Shown: positions 43,296 through 54,496 of the stretch, piece after piece
How the letters are laid out: each line of letters starts with the position of its first letter
How positions within the stretch are numbered: position 1 is the stretch's first letter
Assembly: GCF_033473495.1 (NCBI RefSeq)
Contig: NC_088939.1
Coordinates: 3,844,001-3,908,000, forward strand
Length of the DNA: 64,000 nt
From: Cercospora beticola
Taxonomy: Eukaryota; Ascomycota; Dothideomycetes; Mycosphaerellales; Mycosphaerellaceae
Direction of reading: 5' to 3'
Notes under the pieces: generated by a model
What the model was told of the DNA's origin: nothing
Seen by the model: the letters and a program-made list of their open reading frames with translations, nothing else
Database searches by the model: none
Made by a program: the position numbers and the translations under genes

Positions 43296-44113
43296 TAACG
43301 ACGTACACGCTTACTTTCTCTTGGACATACGATCACGGATGGTTCGACACTTTTCTTCTTTCCGGGTCATCATCATTGGCGGGCAGATACATATTGTGCA
43401 TTGAGCGGACGAAAGCATTCGGAATTTTCGGCTGTTGATTGTGTCTTGTGGATATGTGCGCTCACTGTGTTTTGCAAACTCTATACCACTTTCGCGTGTT
43501 TTGGGCTGGCTGTTTTGAGATTAGTCTTCTTTTCCTTTAGCTATACGGAGGCGACGATTGAAATGAAGCATTAATGTTTGAACGTGGACTGCATGTGTGA
43601 GAACTCCAGCTCGGTCTCGAACCCGCCTGTTGAATGATTTACTTGGTTACTCATTGCCCGATCTATGCCGGACCAAATGACACGGCATTTCGAGATGAGC
43701 TATCTGTGTCTACCAGCCTTTTGCCATTGATCCGCCTTGCTGCTCACCAGAATTGGTGAGGTGTACGATGATGGGATGAGCACATCTCATTTTTACATCG
43801 TCGCCGTCATGGCTGACGCCTTCCTCCTCGGTTCGCTCACTGCTGCCGGCCTTGGTGGTCTATGTGGAACCACCTGCGGTGTAGAATCGACGAGCTCGTA
43901 GCAGAGCATAACGCCGACAGTCCAGCATTCAGAAGCAGCTGCCCACTGAGCCTAGTCCTATCGCATTGGCTGTGCAAAGCCTTTACTTCAGATCTTGGAA
44001 ACGAATATGCCATTTCGGGGAGCGGTGCAGTGCCAGCTACCAGATTCGTTTCGCACGAAATGTGCAATCATCGTCGTCGATATGTGCCAAACATGAGAGT
44101 AGTGTGCTCTTTC
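43296..44113. other. Convergent intergenic
   Basis: 818 bases between the CBM48 locus and the converging exosome gene. No supported gene, RNA or repeat. Confidence 0.45.
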
Positions 44114-45187
44114 TCAAGAAGCGTCTCCCGCCAACGCCATCTCGGCGATTAGTCGTCCTCTCTCACCGCCCAGGTACTCCTCTTCCCCTTCCAAGTCGTC
44201 CAGTTCCAGACTCGCCTCGTACGCCCTCCTCACAGTCTCTTCCGCAACTTTCACACTTCCCTCTACGAGCGCGCGTATACACCCCGCAACCCTCGCAATC
44301 TGCTTTCTCGTCTCATTCCCAATTTCGTCGTTTTGGCTGGAATACATCCCAATGCTTATCGTCTCCTCGATCTTATTAATCCCCGGCATCGTATCCCCCG
44401 ACTCTCCAACTTCCACATGCTTGCTGATCCACACATACCCATTCACCCCCAAAATAACATCCACCTCTCCTCCCTTCCCTCTCGTCTGTAACGTAAAAAT
44501 CTGCCTCTTAGACCTCACAACCCCACTCCCACCACCAACCCCCGACACAGCCATGAAATACCCATTCCTCAACTTCCCATACTTCAACGACCGTGTATGC
44601 AAAGCTGCACTCCCATCCTGAAACAAACTCTGCACCTCCGCAACCAATAATTCCCCTTCCCCAAAGAACGACCGAATATTCAACTCATCATACCCCGTCC
44701 GTCGTCTCAATGTTCCACCAGGTAGATTTATACTACTCAACTGCAAACTCGCCAACATCGGAGCCGCAACATCGACTTTCCATCTTCGCGATTGAACTTC
44801 GACGATTCGACCAATAACCAAATCGCCTATTTCGGGTGTATAGCGTGCGCGGAGGGGGACGACGGAGAGGAGTTTGTTGGTTTTTTGAATTGTGCCGGCG
44901 AGAGTGGAGCGGATGGAGGAGAGGTCGTCGGTGGGGGAGGCGAAGGTTCCGTGGCCGCGCATCCATTGTGGGTCGGAGGTGATGATTTGGCCTGGGGTGA
45001 TGAGTTGGCGAGAGGCGTTGGTGTGGCCGGAGGGCAGAGAGTCGATTTGCATGCTGTCGGGGTCTTGATCGTTGAGTTCTTCTTGGGAGTCGCTTTCGTC
45101 GTCGTGCATTTCGTCGGTGTCGAGGTAGTTTGAGGTTGGTCGCTGAGGTGCTGCAGCAGGCGTGGGCGCGAGGATTGTGAACGCCAT
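44114..45187 (-). CDS. RRP4: Exosome complex subunit RRP4
   Basis: Intronless, 357 aa. After an acidic start ([16 protein letters not shown]) comes the RRP4 N-terminal domain, [20 protein letters not shown]. The S1 domain follows ([20 protein letters not shown] with [20 protein letters not shown]), then a KH-like domain ([20 protein letters not shown]). RRP4 is one of the three cap proteins of the RNA exosome ring and guides RNA into the channel, in nucleus and cytoplasm. Base composition is odd: the coding strand is C-rich over the first third and strongly G-rich over the rest. Confidence 0.95.
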   Translation of the reverse strand: MAFTILAPTPAAAPQRPTSNYLDTDEMHDDESDSQEELNDQDPDSMQIDSLPSGHTNASRQLITPGQIITSDPQWMRGHGTFASPTDDLSSIRSTLAGTIQKTNKLLSVVPLRARYTPEIGDLVIGRIVEVQSRRWKVDVAAPMLASLQLSSINLPGGTLRRRTGYDELNIRSFFGEGELLVAEVQSLFQDGSAALHTRSLKYGKLRNGYFMAVSGVGGGSGVVRSKRQIFTLQTRGKGGEVDVILGVNGYVWISKHVEVGESGDTMPGINKIEETISIGMYSSQNDEIGNETRKQIARVAGCIRALVEGSVKVAEETVRRAYEASLELDDLEGEEEYLGGERGRLIAEMALAGDAS

Positions 45188-45579
45188 ATTTGCTGCTGTG
45201 CGAACTCGTTCTATGCGAGTGAAGTCGCAAGTGGTGTTCGGAAGAAAGTCGAGGTAGAAAGTTCAAGTCGCGAGATGACGAAACGAACGCGGGAGCACGT
45301 GCGACATTATGAGAGAGGAACATTACATGTACGAGTAGAATCAGAATTGGGAAGTCATTCAGAACGTGGGTATTTTGCTACATTACAATGCAATAGCCTG
45401 TGTTCGGACTGTCACTAGCAGCCTGTTTGCGGCCGTAGCAAGGTCATATCAGAAATCCGCTCAAACGCCTTTCCAACGGTCCCAGTCTTTCCGTAATGCT
45501 AACAGACAATCTCGTGATAATTGCACATCTTACTGCCGAATTGTTTTTGAGGTGGTTTGAGTGGCTGCAGCCGCCGTGT
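45188..45579. promoter_or_regulatory. Intergenic, RRP4 promoter / chitin synthase 3' end
   Basis: 392 bases between two minus-strand genes. No coding signal. Confidence 0.45.
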
Positions 45580-48433
45580 CTATCGTCTTGCGCAGCACGA
45601 GAGCAACCCGCTCTTAAACAGGAAGTACACACAACCCAAGAAGCGGATAAACGACAGTGCTGCAGTGGCCCACAGCAACGCTCGGAAGAAGTTGGCTGTT
45701 CGGTCATTTGCACCAGAAGTGAAGCCGAACTTGTCAAAGTTGTCCGAGGTGATAGCGACGGCGAGTAATGCGTTCGAGAAGATCCAGAAAGTCACCAGAC
45801 GAGTACGGAAAGACTTGTACGAATCCTCGAGTGTCTTCTTGGTATCTTCCTTGGGGGCGATGTACGGCGTCAGCGCGCGTTTGACCGTTTGCTCGAATTG
45901 ACTGTCGATATCTGCCTGGGCCAAGTCGGGTTCCTCGATGACCGTGGCCTTGCCGTCCGCGCCTTTTTGTGTCGTAGCCGAAGGCAGGGCATCCGCCTTG
46001 TCGGATCCCTTGGTACCCCAAGAGACATCGTGCCAGTTGGAGAACGCGTAGACCATGAGAATGTTGATATAGCTCGTCATCATGAGGAGGTATTGAATGA
46101 ACGAGGTAAACATGTGCCATGGGTCCAGGTACAAGAACGATGCCACGAAGTACAGACCAAAGGTTGCTGCCAGGGCGATAATGATGATACCGGCACCTGT
46201 CGAGGAGACGAATGATTTGATGAAATCATCAGCGCCTTGGTCCGTGACAAATCCAGTGCCAGATCCGAAAGCATGGTAAACCAGATAGAAAGAATCCACG
46301 ATGATGTAGAACTGGATGATCGCGTACACAGAGAAGGAGACAATATATGTCCACCTGCTACCCTTCGGCCTGTTACCAAGCGCAAGGATGAATTGCAACA
46401 GGAGGAATGCCAGGTAGATGTATTTGACGCAAGTGTTCAGGATGGGCGTGACAGTGTTGCCGAATGGGAAGGCTCGTTGGTCGTTTGAAGAACCAGGAGT
46501 TCCGACTAGGTCGATGATAACAGCAGTGGTCAAATAGTATGAAGCTATCGTTATGTCAGTAAGAATTCAATTGATCGTGCTCTTCGTGTCTTACCCAAGG
46601 AGAACCAGGTGAGAGTGACTGTAGCAATGTTGTAGAGCAGCTGGATGTGGAAGAAGAACATGCGCAAGATGTTGTGTCCAGAGCGATACATCCGGCCGAA
46701 GTGCATGAGGGAATAGAGCGTGGCGGCAAAGGAACCGTTGAGCCATCGTCGACGCTGTCCAATGAACTCTGGTGCACCTTCTGGCACATCCGTCTCACCC
46801 TTGGATGCCTTGACGTAGGTCAAATGCCATTTGCTTCCTGCCTTGGCGACCAATTCGAAACAGAGGATACGATCCTCAGCCAAAAACATGTTCTTCTTGA
46901 AAATGTTCATGCCTTCGATACCCTTTGGTCCAAGCTGCTTGGAGAGGGTGTGATCTCCGTGAAAGTACTGCTCGAGTGGTCTGCCCATGATGGCGCGGAA
47001 TCGGTATGCAGAGAAGGCACCTGGCAACACAGACACGTATCCGAAGGACGACTCCAGAGGCTTGTCCAGGATGTTCGAGATCTTGTACTCAAAGTTTTGG
47101 ATGGCCACGAGCGGGTTGAGCAAGTTTCTCCATCCCTTACCGAGCAGAGCGTGAATTTCACCGCAAGCTCCTCCAAGGTCTTTGTCGTTGTAGAATGCCT
47201 CCCAGAGTGCGAGAAGCGCCTTGTGGCCGGGCTTGGTACCAGCGTCGAGCAAAATACAGACTTCTGGGTTCAAGATTCGGCCAAAAGCGGTGAAGAGCCA
47301 TCTGTGCGAGTTGATCTTCTTGCTGTTCTTCTGCTTCAGACAGAACATCATCTGCACAGGAGGCAAAGTTGACGGACCATCATCAAGTGGCCGAATGAGC
47401 TGCTGGTTAGCAGTCACGGACAATTGCGTGGTGTACTCGAAGATGTGTGCCACGGTCTCTTTGCCGTCAATGTCCTTCTTCATGATACCATCTTGATAAA
47501 TACCGATTGTTGCGAGCACGTCCAGGGTGCCCTTGTCGCATGGATCGATACCATCGAAGACTAAGCACACCACAATCTTCTGCCAGGCAGGACCACCCTT
47601 GTTCCAGAATTCGGACTTTTTGATGTTGACAATGTCGCGGATGTTCTGCATGACACCGTGGAGGGTACGCGACGTCAGAGTCTTGTCTTCGTTGTAGTAT
47701 GTGATGGCAATCAGCAGCTCAGTGTGTCTGTTATACATCGCTGGCCGAAGATTGTATCCATTCTTCAATGTGAAGTCGTTTGGATCGCACGTCGCGGCTG
47801 TATAGCGCAGGTGTGTAAATTCCTCGCTGCCACTTTCCAGGTCGTTGCGGTATTTTGCCTGTACTGCATTTTGAATGGCAGACGGCACTGGGTAGTCTGC
47901 ACTGAGCACAGCACCCTGCACGAGCTTGACCTTACGCGTGGCATTGCGCTTCAGGCCACCAGCTGCAGCTCCAGGCTGCTGTCGCTGTCTCCAAGCTTCG
48001 GTGCTGCCCGTCTCACTCCTCGAATATGGGCTAGGCACTCGATCGGGAGCACCATAGCCTGGGTCCTGGAGCGTTGTGGCGCTGCCATGATATTCTGTGT
48101 AGCCATAATTGGGCGGCTGGCCCACGTAGGACTCCTCCAGATTGTAGCCCTTGGGATCGTGGCCGCCAGGCGTGCCAGAGCGTGAGTGTGGTTCGTCGAA
48201 AGGGCCTTGGAAAGGTCCACTGGGGTTTCCGTGAAGCAGTGAGCGCTCTACTTCCTCGTCTTCGCTGTCTCGATGCGGGGGCTGATGGTATGGTTGCTGT
48301 AGTCAATGTGTCAGCAGACACGTCCATGCACGTGCTTGGCCTCTCACGCCCATTGTCAACTTACGCCGCTGCCGCCAGGAGTGTCGTGCAAGTCGTAGCC
48401 GCCATGGCCGCCGCCAGGGGGATGATATGCCAT
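45580..48433 (-). CDS. Chitin synthase, class III
   Basis: Three exons, 48365-48433, 46595-48296 and 45580-46544, give 911 aa, the usual class III length. Introns are 68 nt (GTAAGT...CTACAG) and 50 nt (GTAAGA...GATAG). The N-terminus [20 protein letters not shown] is Gly/Pro-rich and disordered. The catalytic domain shows [39 protein letters not shown], the EDR motif ([12 protein letters not shown]) and the processivity motif QRRRW. Multiple C-terminal membrane spans follow, with SWGTKGSDK near the end. [17 protein letters not shown] matches class III enzymes such as Neurospora CHS-1. It makes chitin at growing hyphal tips from UDP-GlcNAc. Confidence 0.96.
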
Positions 48434-49676
48434 TGTGACAGGTGAATGTCGGTAACCAGATTGCCAAACGATTGTGGTTCGAGCGTTGGCGCGTCTGGAG
48501 AAGCTCGCGTGGTTGGCGTCAGCTCCAGCAACAAAGGTGCGCTGCGGAGGTGGTGGCGTGATGCAAGCAGACAAAGCCAGCCCGGTCGTGAGGGGGCGGA
48601 GTGGTCGGGTGATGATGAGTGAGTCGTGCTCTGGCTGCGCAGAAGAACAGGGCAGACAGGCAGGCGGGCAGTGGAAAAGCACGAAGCTGGCCAGCAGATG
48701 TCTGAGAGGTTTAAGCCAAGAATTGCAGCCGAAGGGTTCAGGGATAGGTTTTGCGTGTGCTGATCGCCGCTGCTAGTGTTTCATTCGCGGGACAGCCAGC
48801 GAAACAGCTGCTTCGAAATTGATGATTTGGTCCCACGAAACCGCGTCGCCGTCGATGGTGGAGGTGTGCAGATGGTCGGCGGCGCGACTCTCGCGGTGGT
48901 GTACAGCTCAATACAAGAGGCGGCGAAAGAATGTGCGCTCGCTGCGATGGTTCGTTTCTTCGTCTATGTACACGCCATTGCCCCGATCATAGTGCACTAG
49001 TTAGCGTCGCCATCCAGACGCGTATCGACTTATATTTAGCGAGCTGGTACTGCGCCTCACACGAGCGCCGTACAGCAGACAGCGCAACTCAACAGCCTCC
49101 TGTCATCACCCGCGCCACGCTATCCCGGCCTGTGCTGACGGCGGCAAATGCTGCATCTTCCCTATAATCATGTTGCATTCAACGCTTTTCGTCGCAACTA
49201 CACTTCGCCGGTTCGCTTTCGTCGCGCTCGCCGTACCTGCGCTGCCAAGGCCAGCGTTTGTTCGAGCGCTGCGAGTTTGCGACAGCATGCCTGGAGTTGC
49301 CGAACCCCGACCGAACTAGTTAGCCTATAGCAAATCTGCAACGTTGTGTGCCATCCGATGTCCTAATGCTACACCACTACCACGCAGACCATCTGCAGGT
49401 CTCACATCAGGAACTATCGGTGAGCGCGTGCTCCGACCACCTGTGCTACACTTCTGCATCCAGGAATTTTCGCTGCCGATACGTCGGGCCATCATCTTGA
49501 CCGGCTGCGACCGTTTTATCGAATCCTTTCGAGCTGTAGTCAGCCAGCCTGCAGCAGAGGCTGAGAAGAAATGGCCGTCTGACGTTGCTATGCGGGCACG
49601 TGGTAAGCGCATGCAGCTGAACACGGTAACCTCCACCTAACCTAACCTGCGACGCCCATAAGGAGGTTAGGCGACC
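48434..49676. promoter_or_regulatory. Divergent intergenic, chitin synthase / DUF218 gene
   Basis: 1.24 kb divergent promoter region. The last 60 bases before the DUF218 start contain an inverted repeat that may instead be a short leader intron. No gene supported. Confidence 0.45.
49627..49671 (+). other. Inverted repeat or short 5' intron ahead of DUF218 start
   Basis: CCTAACCT (49641-49648) can pair with AGGTTAGG (49664-49671), and TAACCTCC (49627-49634) with GGAGGTTA (49662-49669); the two stems exclude each other. The same stretch can be read as a 45 nt intron, 49626-49670 (GTAACC, CCTAAC branch, TTAG). That would join an upstream ATG at 49611 in frame with the annotated start. Confidence 0.4.
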
Positions 49677-50510
49677 ATGACCGAAGTCAAGCAATTTGTG
49701 GAGAGCAGTGACATCTGCAAGACCACCGACCTCGTGCTGGTCTGCTGCCACGGCATCTACATGGGCGATGGCAGGAACACCGCAGAAGAACAGTGGATCC
49801 TGCAGCCTTTTTCGCGCTCTGACCCGCTCGCGAGGAAGCCGGGCGAACATGAGACATTCATCGCGCACATTATGACTGCTGCCCTTGCGGTGCATAGCAA
49901 TCCTGAGGCCCTGCTGGTCTTCTCGGGCGGCCATACCACCAACGCGCCCCGAAGCGAAGCGGAAAGCTATGCTCTGGTGCTCAAGTACATGGTGAACCAT
50001 AATCCCACCCTCTTCCCTGTAGGTGTGCGATACGCGCTGGAAACCTACGCGACCGATAGTTACCAGAACCTGTTGTTTTCCATCATCCGATTCAGACAGC
50101 TTACTGGCGCATATCCCAAGAATATCACTGTGGTAACTCACGCCTTCAAAGAGCGCCGATTCCTGGAGCTCCATGCTCCTGCTATCAAATGGCCACATCA
50201 TCGCATCAGGGTACAAGGCTTGAATCCGCCTTTCACTCTCGATGAGCTTAATTTCACGCAAATGGGGGAGCGCGAACGAGCATACAATGTGTTTGCCTCA
50301 GATCCATATGGCGTCAGAATGCCTCTAAGCCAGAAGCGCCTGGCCAGAAATTGGAACGCCGATAGAGCCCATGTTTTCCTGGGCTTTCGTCTTGAGCCAG
50401 AGGTCATGGGCCTGCTCACATGGCAAGGTGGGGTTTCTGGCTGGGAGACTTTTCCCAGGCGGCTGCCTTGGGAGGACGAAACGACCAAATGGATCTACGA
50501 ACAACGATGA
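49677..50510 (+). CDS. DUF218 (YdcF-like) domain protein
   Basis: 277 aa, single exon in the simplest model. DUF218 features are LVLVCCHGIYMGDG, a glutamate-rich AEEQWILQPF, LLVFSGGHTT, SEAESYALVLKYM, ETYATDSYQNLLFSI and ITVVTHAFKERRF. This pattern is seen in fungal DUF218 proteins. The bacterial relatives YdcF and SanA bind nucleotides or act in envelope integrity; the fungal function is unknown. No signal peptide is visible. If the leader intron is real, the product gains seven residues from an ATG at 49611. Confidence 0.88.
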   Translation: MTEVKQFVESSDICKTTDLVLVCCHGIYMGDGRNTAEEQWILQPFSRSDPLARKPGEHETFIAHIMTAALAVHSNPEALLVFSGGHTTNAPRSEAESYALVLKYMVNHNPTLFPVGVRYALETYATDSYQNLLFSIIRFRQLTGAYPKNITVVTHAFKERRFLELHAPAIKWPHHRIRVQGLNPPFTLDELNFTQMGERERAYNVFASDPYGVRMPLSQKRLARNWNADRAHVFLGFRLEPEVMGLLTWQGGVSGWETFPRRLPWEDETTKWIYEQR

Positions 50511-51854
50511 CCTTGACAAGCCGCGCACGATGTTGCTCATTGGCTAGGTGTGGTAGATGGCAGAGACCTATCGACCTCAGTATCTTTTCGCGATGCGTTG
50601 ATACTCATCTGCGCCGATCGACGAACGCCCCTGCAAGCTCTGCGCCAGAGACCACATCTATGGAATCAACTTATCAAACCTACATAGTAGATCTTAGGGA
50701 TGGAACAAGCATGAAACAGCAAGTTGCGAGTGTTCCATACACCAGCACTATTGGTAGCCTGGGGTGGCAAGCATCATCACCGGGACTTTGCTGCACCAGG
50801 CTGCTTCCCTGTTGTGCTCAACCATCAACACGACAAAGTTCGGTCATGACAGCTCGGACCGTGAGCACGCGACACAGACTTCAACCTTCGAGGCTCGAAA
50901 AAGTTCTTCTATGACTGCGTATGCCATCGACGGCCCCCGAACGCGAATGGTCTGCATCCAGGACCCTGAGCAGCTTTCGCACATGGTTGCTTGGATCGCG
51001 TGCATACAGGATTACTCTTCGCTCTCAAGACGACTTGAAGTGCTGTTGGGATATTCCAATAGGAACACATATATCTGCTTTCATGCCTGCGGGAAGCATT
51101 GAGACTGACAATTGGCGCCTGCCACGCTTCGCCATACGCTGCGCTCGGGTGTCGATATGCTCAGTGGCGGCATGCAAATTCTCATTGGTGCGACGAAACA
51201 TGACAGGATTTTTTGTCATGCATTATCGTACTTCGTGGACTGAGTGTGCTAACGATGCCCACAAGAGCAACAAGCCTTGTCTCTTGATGAAGATGTTCGA
51301 ACGGCGGGTCTGGTTGCTGAAGTATCGTTGCACTCAGTGAGCATACCTTCATATGGGCCAGACAACGCCACTTCGCGATCAGGATCTTTTCCAGCTCTGC
51401 CAATACTCGGAGCGGACGCCCAACATCGGCTCACGCAGAAGCACGCTGCGCATGGAATCACGCCCTCGCAGCACAAAGGCTGTGGAAGCGTCTAGGAGCT
51501 CACGAGTCTGGGTATTGTGGCGCTGATCTGCAAACCTTGTTTGAGATCTCGACCTCGTGGCGAACTTCGTGCTAACACGTTTTGGGTGAAATGGCTTGCA
51601 CATCCGAGCAGGAGACTCAGGACTTTCACCGTTATGGGCAATGGACGGGGCCCACTTTTGGAGAAATGGCGATGTCTATAGGCTAGAACGCATACACGTC
51701 TTAACGATGGCGGCAACGTGTGCATCAGTGCCAAATTCACAACGTCCGCGGGAGTATGACCGAAATAATAGAAGAGCTTTGGGTTCCCCGATTTCTCTGC
51801 GATGTTCCCTACTCGGGCTGTTACCATCCATCACGAAACCATTGAACTTTCGAT
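50511..51854. other. Intergenic, 1.3 kb
   Basis: Several overlapping frames of 70-140 codons on both strands carry no domain. A minus-strand segment near 51492-51827 (GHTPADVVNLALMHTL) vaguely resembles an ankyrin repeat but is too weak to call. The right end is the GH18-gene promoter. Confidence 0.4.
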
Positions 51855-53096
51855 ATGCGGTTCACCACGGTGCTCTTGTCCTTGCTGGGGCTCGCATCTT
51901 CGTTACCGTCGGAGGTAACGACGCTCGAGAAGCGAGCTGATGCTTACAACCCACCACGAAACCTGGCATACATCCAAACATTCAGACGCGTCGATGGCGG
52001 GAAATTCTCGATGCTCCCGTTGATTCAAAACCCGACACAAGTCACTCACCTCTACATCTCGGCTCTGCACATCAATCCTGATCCAAAGGGAATGCATCTG
52101 AATGACAACCATCCAAATGACACTATATGGAACAATATGTGGAGCGAAGTCAAGCAAGTACAGAGTGCAGGGAAGAAAGTGATGTACATGATGGGCGGCG
52201 CAGCACCCGGGAGTTATCCAAGGCTCTGTAGTGGTCCTAGGAACACCATCAACGAGTCCTACTATATGCCATTGTACTGGGAGCTCAAGTATCGGAAATT
52301 GGACGGCATTGACTTGGACATCGAAGAGAGGGTCAATGTCAATTGCCCTTACAACCTGCTGCAACGTTTGAACAAGGATTTCGGTTCAAAATTCATCATC
52401 ACCATGTCCCCAGTCGCATCTGAATTGCAGCCACAACCTTATGGTCTCGGCGGTTTCTCCTACAAGACTCTCGACTACTACGCGACCAACTCTCAGAAGC
52501 CAAATGGCAAGATCGTCAATTGGTTCAACTGCCAGTTCTATAACGGTAAGCTTACAGATAATCCTCATCATGTCTCAAACCCACCCTAACATTATCTAGG
52601 CTGGGGAGATGCAGGCACACCAAATGGCTACAATGCCATCGTCAAAAACGGTTATCCCGCCGACCGCGTCGTCCTCGGCACTCTCACGAGCTCCTTCAAC
52701 GGTGGCAGCGGCTGGAAGAACCTCACCACGATTCAGAGGACCATTCGGATCCTCAAAGCCAACTACGGCAGCAAATTCGGCTCAGTCAATGGATGGGAAT
52801 ACTGGGATGCTGGAAGAAGCGATAACATCAATGAGCCGTACAAGTGGGTTGGACAAATTGGCAATACCATCTTTGGAACAAGGAATACGTTCAAGAGGCA
52901 AGAGTCTGTGCCACAGGACTTCAACTCGACTATCACGCCTGCGAAGAGTCCTTGGCCGCAGTTGACGGATAGGCTGTTGAAGTTGGGTGTCGTGAGACTG
53001 GAGACCATTCAGGTTTTGAACCAGACGAATGGAGATATCAGGAAAGCTGCGGATTTGCTGGGATTGGGAAACCTGTTGGGCAATCTGCCAATTTGA
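51855..53096 (+). CDS. Secreted GH18 glycoside hydrolase with C-terminal UBA-like segment
   Basis: Two exons, 51855-52545 and 52600-53096, give 395 aa. The 54 nt intron has GTAAGC, CCTAAC and TCTAG signals. A signal peptide (MRFTTVLLSLLGLASSLP) ends near a Lys-Arg (LEKR) that Kex2 could cut. The GH18 catalytic motif DxxDxDxE is intact as LDGIDLDIEE, with Glu as acid/base, and SxGG-like MMGGAAPGSY precedes it. GWEYWDAG supplies the barrel-closing strand 8 Trp. It likely hydrolyses chitin or N-glycan chitobiose cores outside the cell. The last 45 residues (LLKLGVVRLETIQVLN, TNGDIRKAADLLG) look like a UBA/CUE helical bundle, which is unexpected for a secreted protein. Confidence 0.88.
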
Positions 53097-53137
53097 GTGT
53101 TGTTTGGTCTTAGGATATGAGAAGTTTATGATACCCA

Positions 53138-53455
53138 TTATTTGTTCACTCCGTCTGTGTCGGACAGCTTTCTCTTTTCTCCATGTGTGCGTGAACGTGG
53201 TGGTCGCAGTGGCTTCGTTACTAATTGATCGCTCGGTTTGGTGATGGAGAGTTTCTCTTTTGGCCCATGGCACTCGCTCCAAGTTTCGTCGATCATTTCG
53301 ATTTCTTGACTGGACTTGTTGACCAGTTCTTCTAAGGTCTGAACGCCCATCTCCTGAAGCGAGATGTCGAGTGGGCCGGTCAAATTATGCGAGCGGCGGC
53401 GATTGGCATTCGAGTTTGTTTTATTTTCAGATAGTATCGGTGCTCCGTTGCTCAT
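53138..53455 (-). CDS. Possible small protein, partly duplicated nearby
   Basis: A 105-codon frame with a real ATG (MSNGAPILSENKTNSNANRR), Ser/Lys/Glu-rich, without a known domain. Its first 20 codons and 5' flank recur in diverged form at 53831-53907, also with an ATG and the shared core APILSE..TNSNANRR. That conservation argues for past coding use. It overlaps nothing else and converges on the GH18 gene. Confidence 0.35.
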   Translation of the reverse strand: MSNGAPILSENKTNSNANRRRSHNLTGPLDISLQEMGVQTLEELVNKSSQEIEMIDETWSECHGPKEKLSITKPSDQLVTKPLRPPRSRTHGEKRKLSDTDGVNK

Positions 53456-53472
53456 TGCAAATGATATCGTAG
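53396..53472 (-). repeat. Diverged direct duplication, copy A
   Basis: 77 bases matching 53831-53907 without gaps at 63 of 77 positions; 11 of the 14 differences are transitions. Contains the start codon of the 53138-53455 frame. Confidence 0.7.
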
Positions 53473-53637
53473 CTGATATCTGGGCGTTGCTATGCAGTTG
53501 AGCGCTCGATTTTGTACTAGCGAGTGATCAATGCGTATGTGAACATGGCCTATAATTCCGCTGCCGGCGCTGTCAGAGACCAAGTATGAGCTCATCGTCA
53601 TTCGAGAAGTCAGACGGACTGTCTCGCCTTTATCAAT

Positions 53638-53699
53638 TTCTTTGTCATGCACGAAAGGAGCGAATCAGAACGCTTCCGGCGCAACGCAATAAAGAAATC
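53638..53699 (+). repeat. Dispersed repeat fragment, copy 1
   Basis: About 62 bases starting TTCTTTGTCATGCACG. They match 56480-56544 at roughly four of five positions, with small gaps; the shared core is GGAGCGAATCAGAA. Likely remnants of one decayed element or gene. Confidence 0.6.
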
Positions 53700-53830
53700 G
53701 GGGCGGACACAGGAGCTGCCAACCGACATAACCTAGTCCTAATAGTGATCCGAATGCACGTGCCTCCCGGAAGTGGGAAGTCGGCAGTCAATTACATCAA
53801 CAGCAATCACGTTCGCCTGAGAAAGAGGTT

Positions 53831-53907
53831 GCGGCGATTGGCATTCGAGTTCGTTTCTTTCTCCGACAGTATTGGTGCTTCGGTGTTCATTGCGAGTGGT
53901 ATCGTGG
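53831..53907 (-). pseudogene. Truncated paralogue of 53138-53455 frame, copy B
   Basis: The minus strand here reads from an ATG as MNTEAPILSEKETNSNANRR and then hits a stop a few codons later. The parallel with copy A, including the ATG, indicates a truncated duplicate of the 5' end of that frame. Confidence 0.5.
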
Positions 53908-54496
53908 ATGAATGTGAAAGTACAAGCATGATGCAATGTCCGTACGCATCGAACCTATGCCCGAAGATAGAAGTCCGTTATCTTGGACAGTGCAAGTGAG
54001 TGACAGAGTCCCATCACCGGCCTGGGTGGTCATTGGCGGCACCAGAGCGAAGTTCGATTTGGTCGAAATCAAACGAACTCACAAAGGCATAGAGGATGCG
54101 GCCTGTTACCACGATGTCGGGGAAAATAGCAACAAGGCGTCCGGAGGGACTGGTAGTAAATCATTGTGCTGCGTCGAGCGACGATACCTCCCCAACGATC
54201 ACGCGGTTAAGGTCACCCTGCGTCTTTAGGAGTTGTCCTTGGCGGAGGCCATCTATGTCGTTGCGAAAGCGGTATCCTGTAAATACTGTCAATCGCCGTA
54301 GAATCGAAACGACTAGATGTTGTTAGAAAATTGTATCTGAAAAATCAAAGTCAGCAAGGCTCAGACAGTCGGCGCTTGCTCTCCACATCCTGCTGAGCAC
54401 TTCTATTGCCTTCACAAATGCCACGTTGAGAAAGCAGCCTTCAACGCATAGCGTCCCAGTGCTCACGCACAAAGCTACTCTCGGTCTCTAGTGAGC

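Larger units (their letters stand above)
53456..54496. other. Intergenic with decayed repeats
   Basis: Apart from the duplicated fragments listed separately, no gene is supported. A 137-codon plus-strand frame at 53586-53999 runs through both repeat fragments and has no domain. Confidence 0.45.

Noticed and set aside
43600..43640. GGGTTCGAGACC on the minus strand, tRNA B-box-like
   Set aside because: One mismatch to the B-box consensus, and no cloverleaf or A-box could be built around it.
49637..49650. CCTAACCTAACC as a telomere-like tract
   Set aside because: Only two units and not the exact fungal CCCTAA repeat; better explained by an intron branch site or hairpin arm.
51492..51827. Ankyrin-like minus-strand frame
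   Set aside because: One short resemblance only, without repeat periodicity or continuation into a neighbouring exon.
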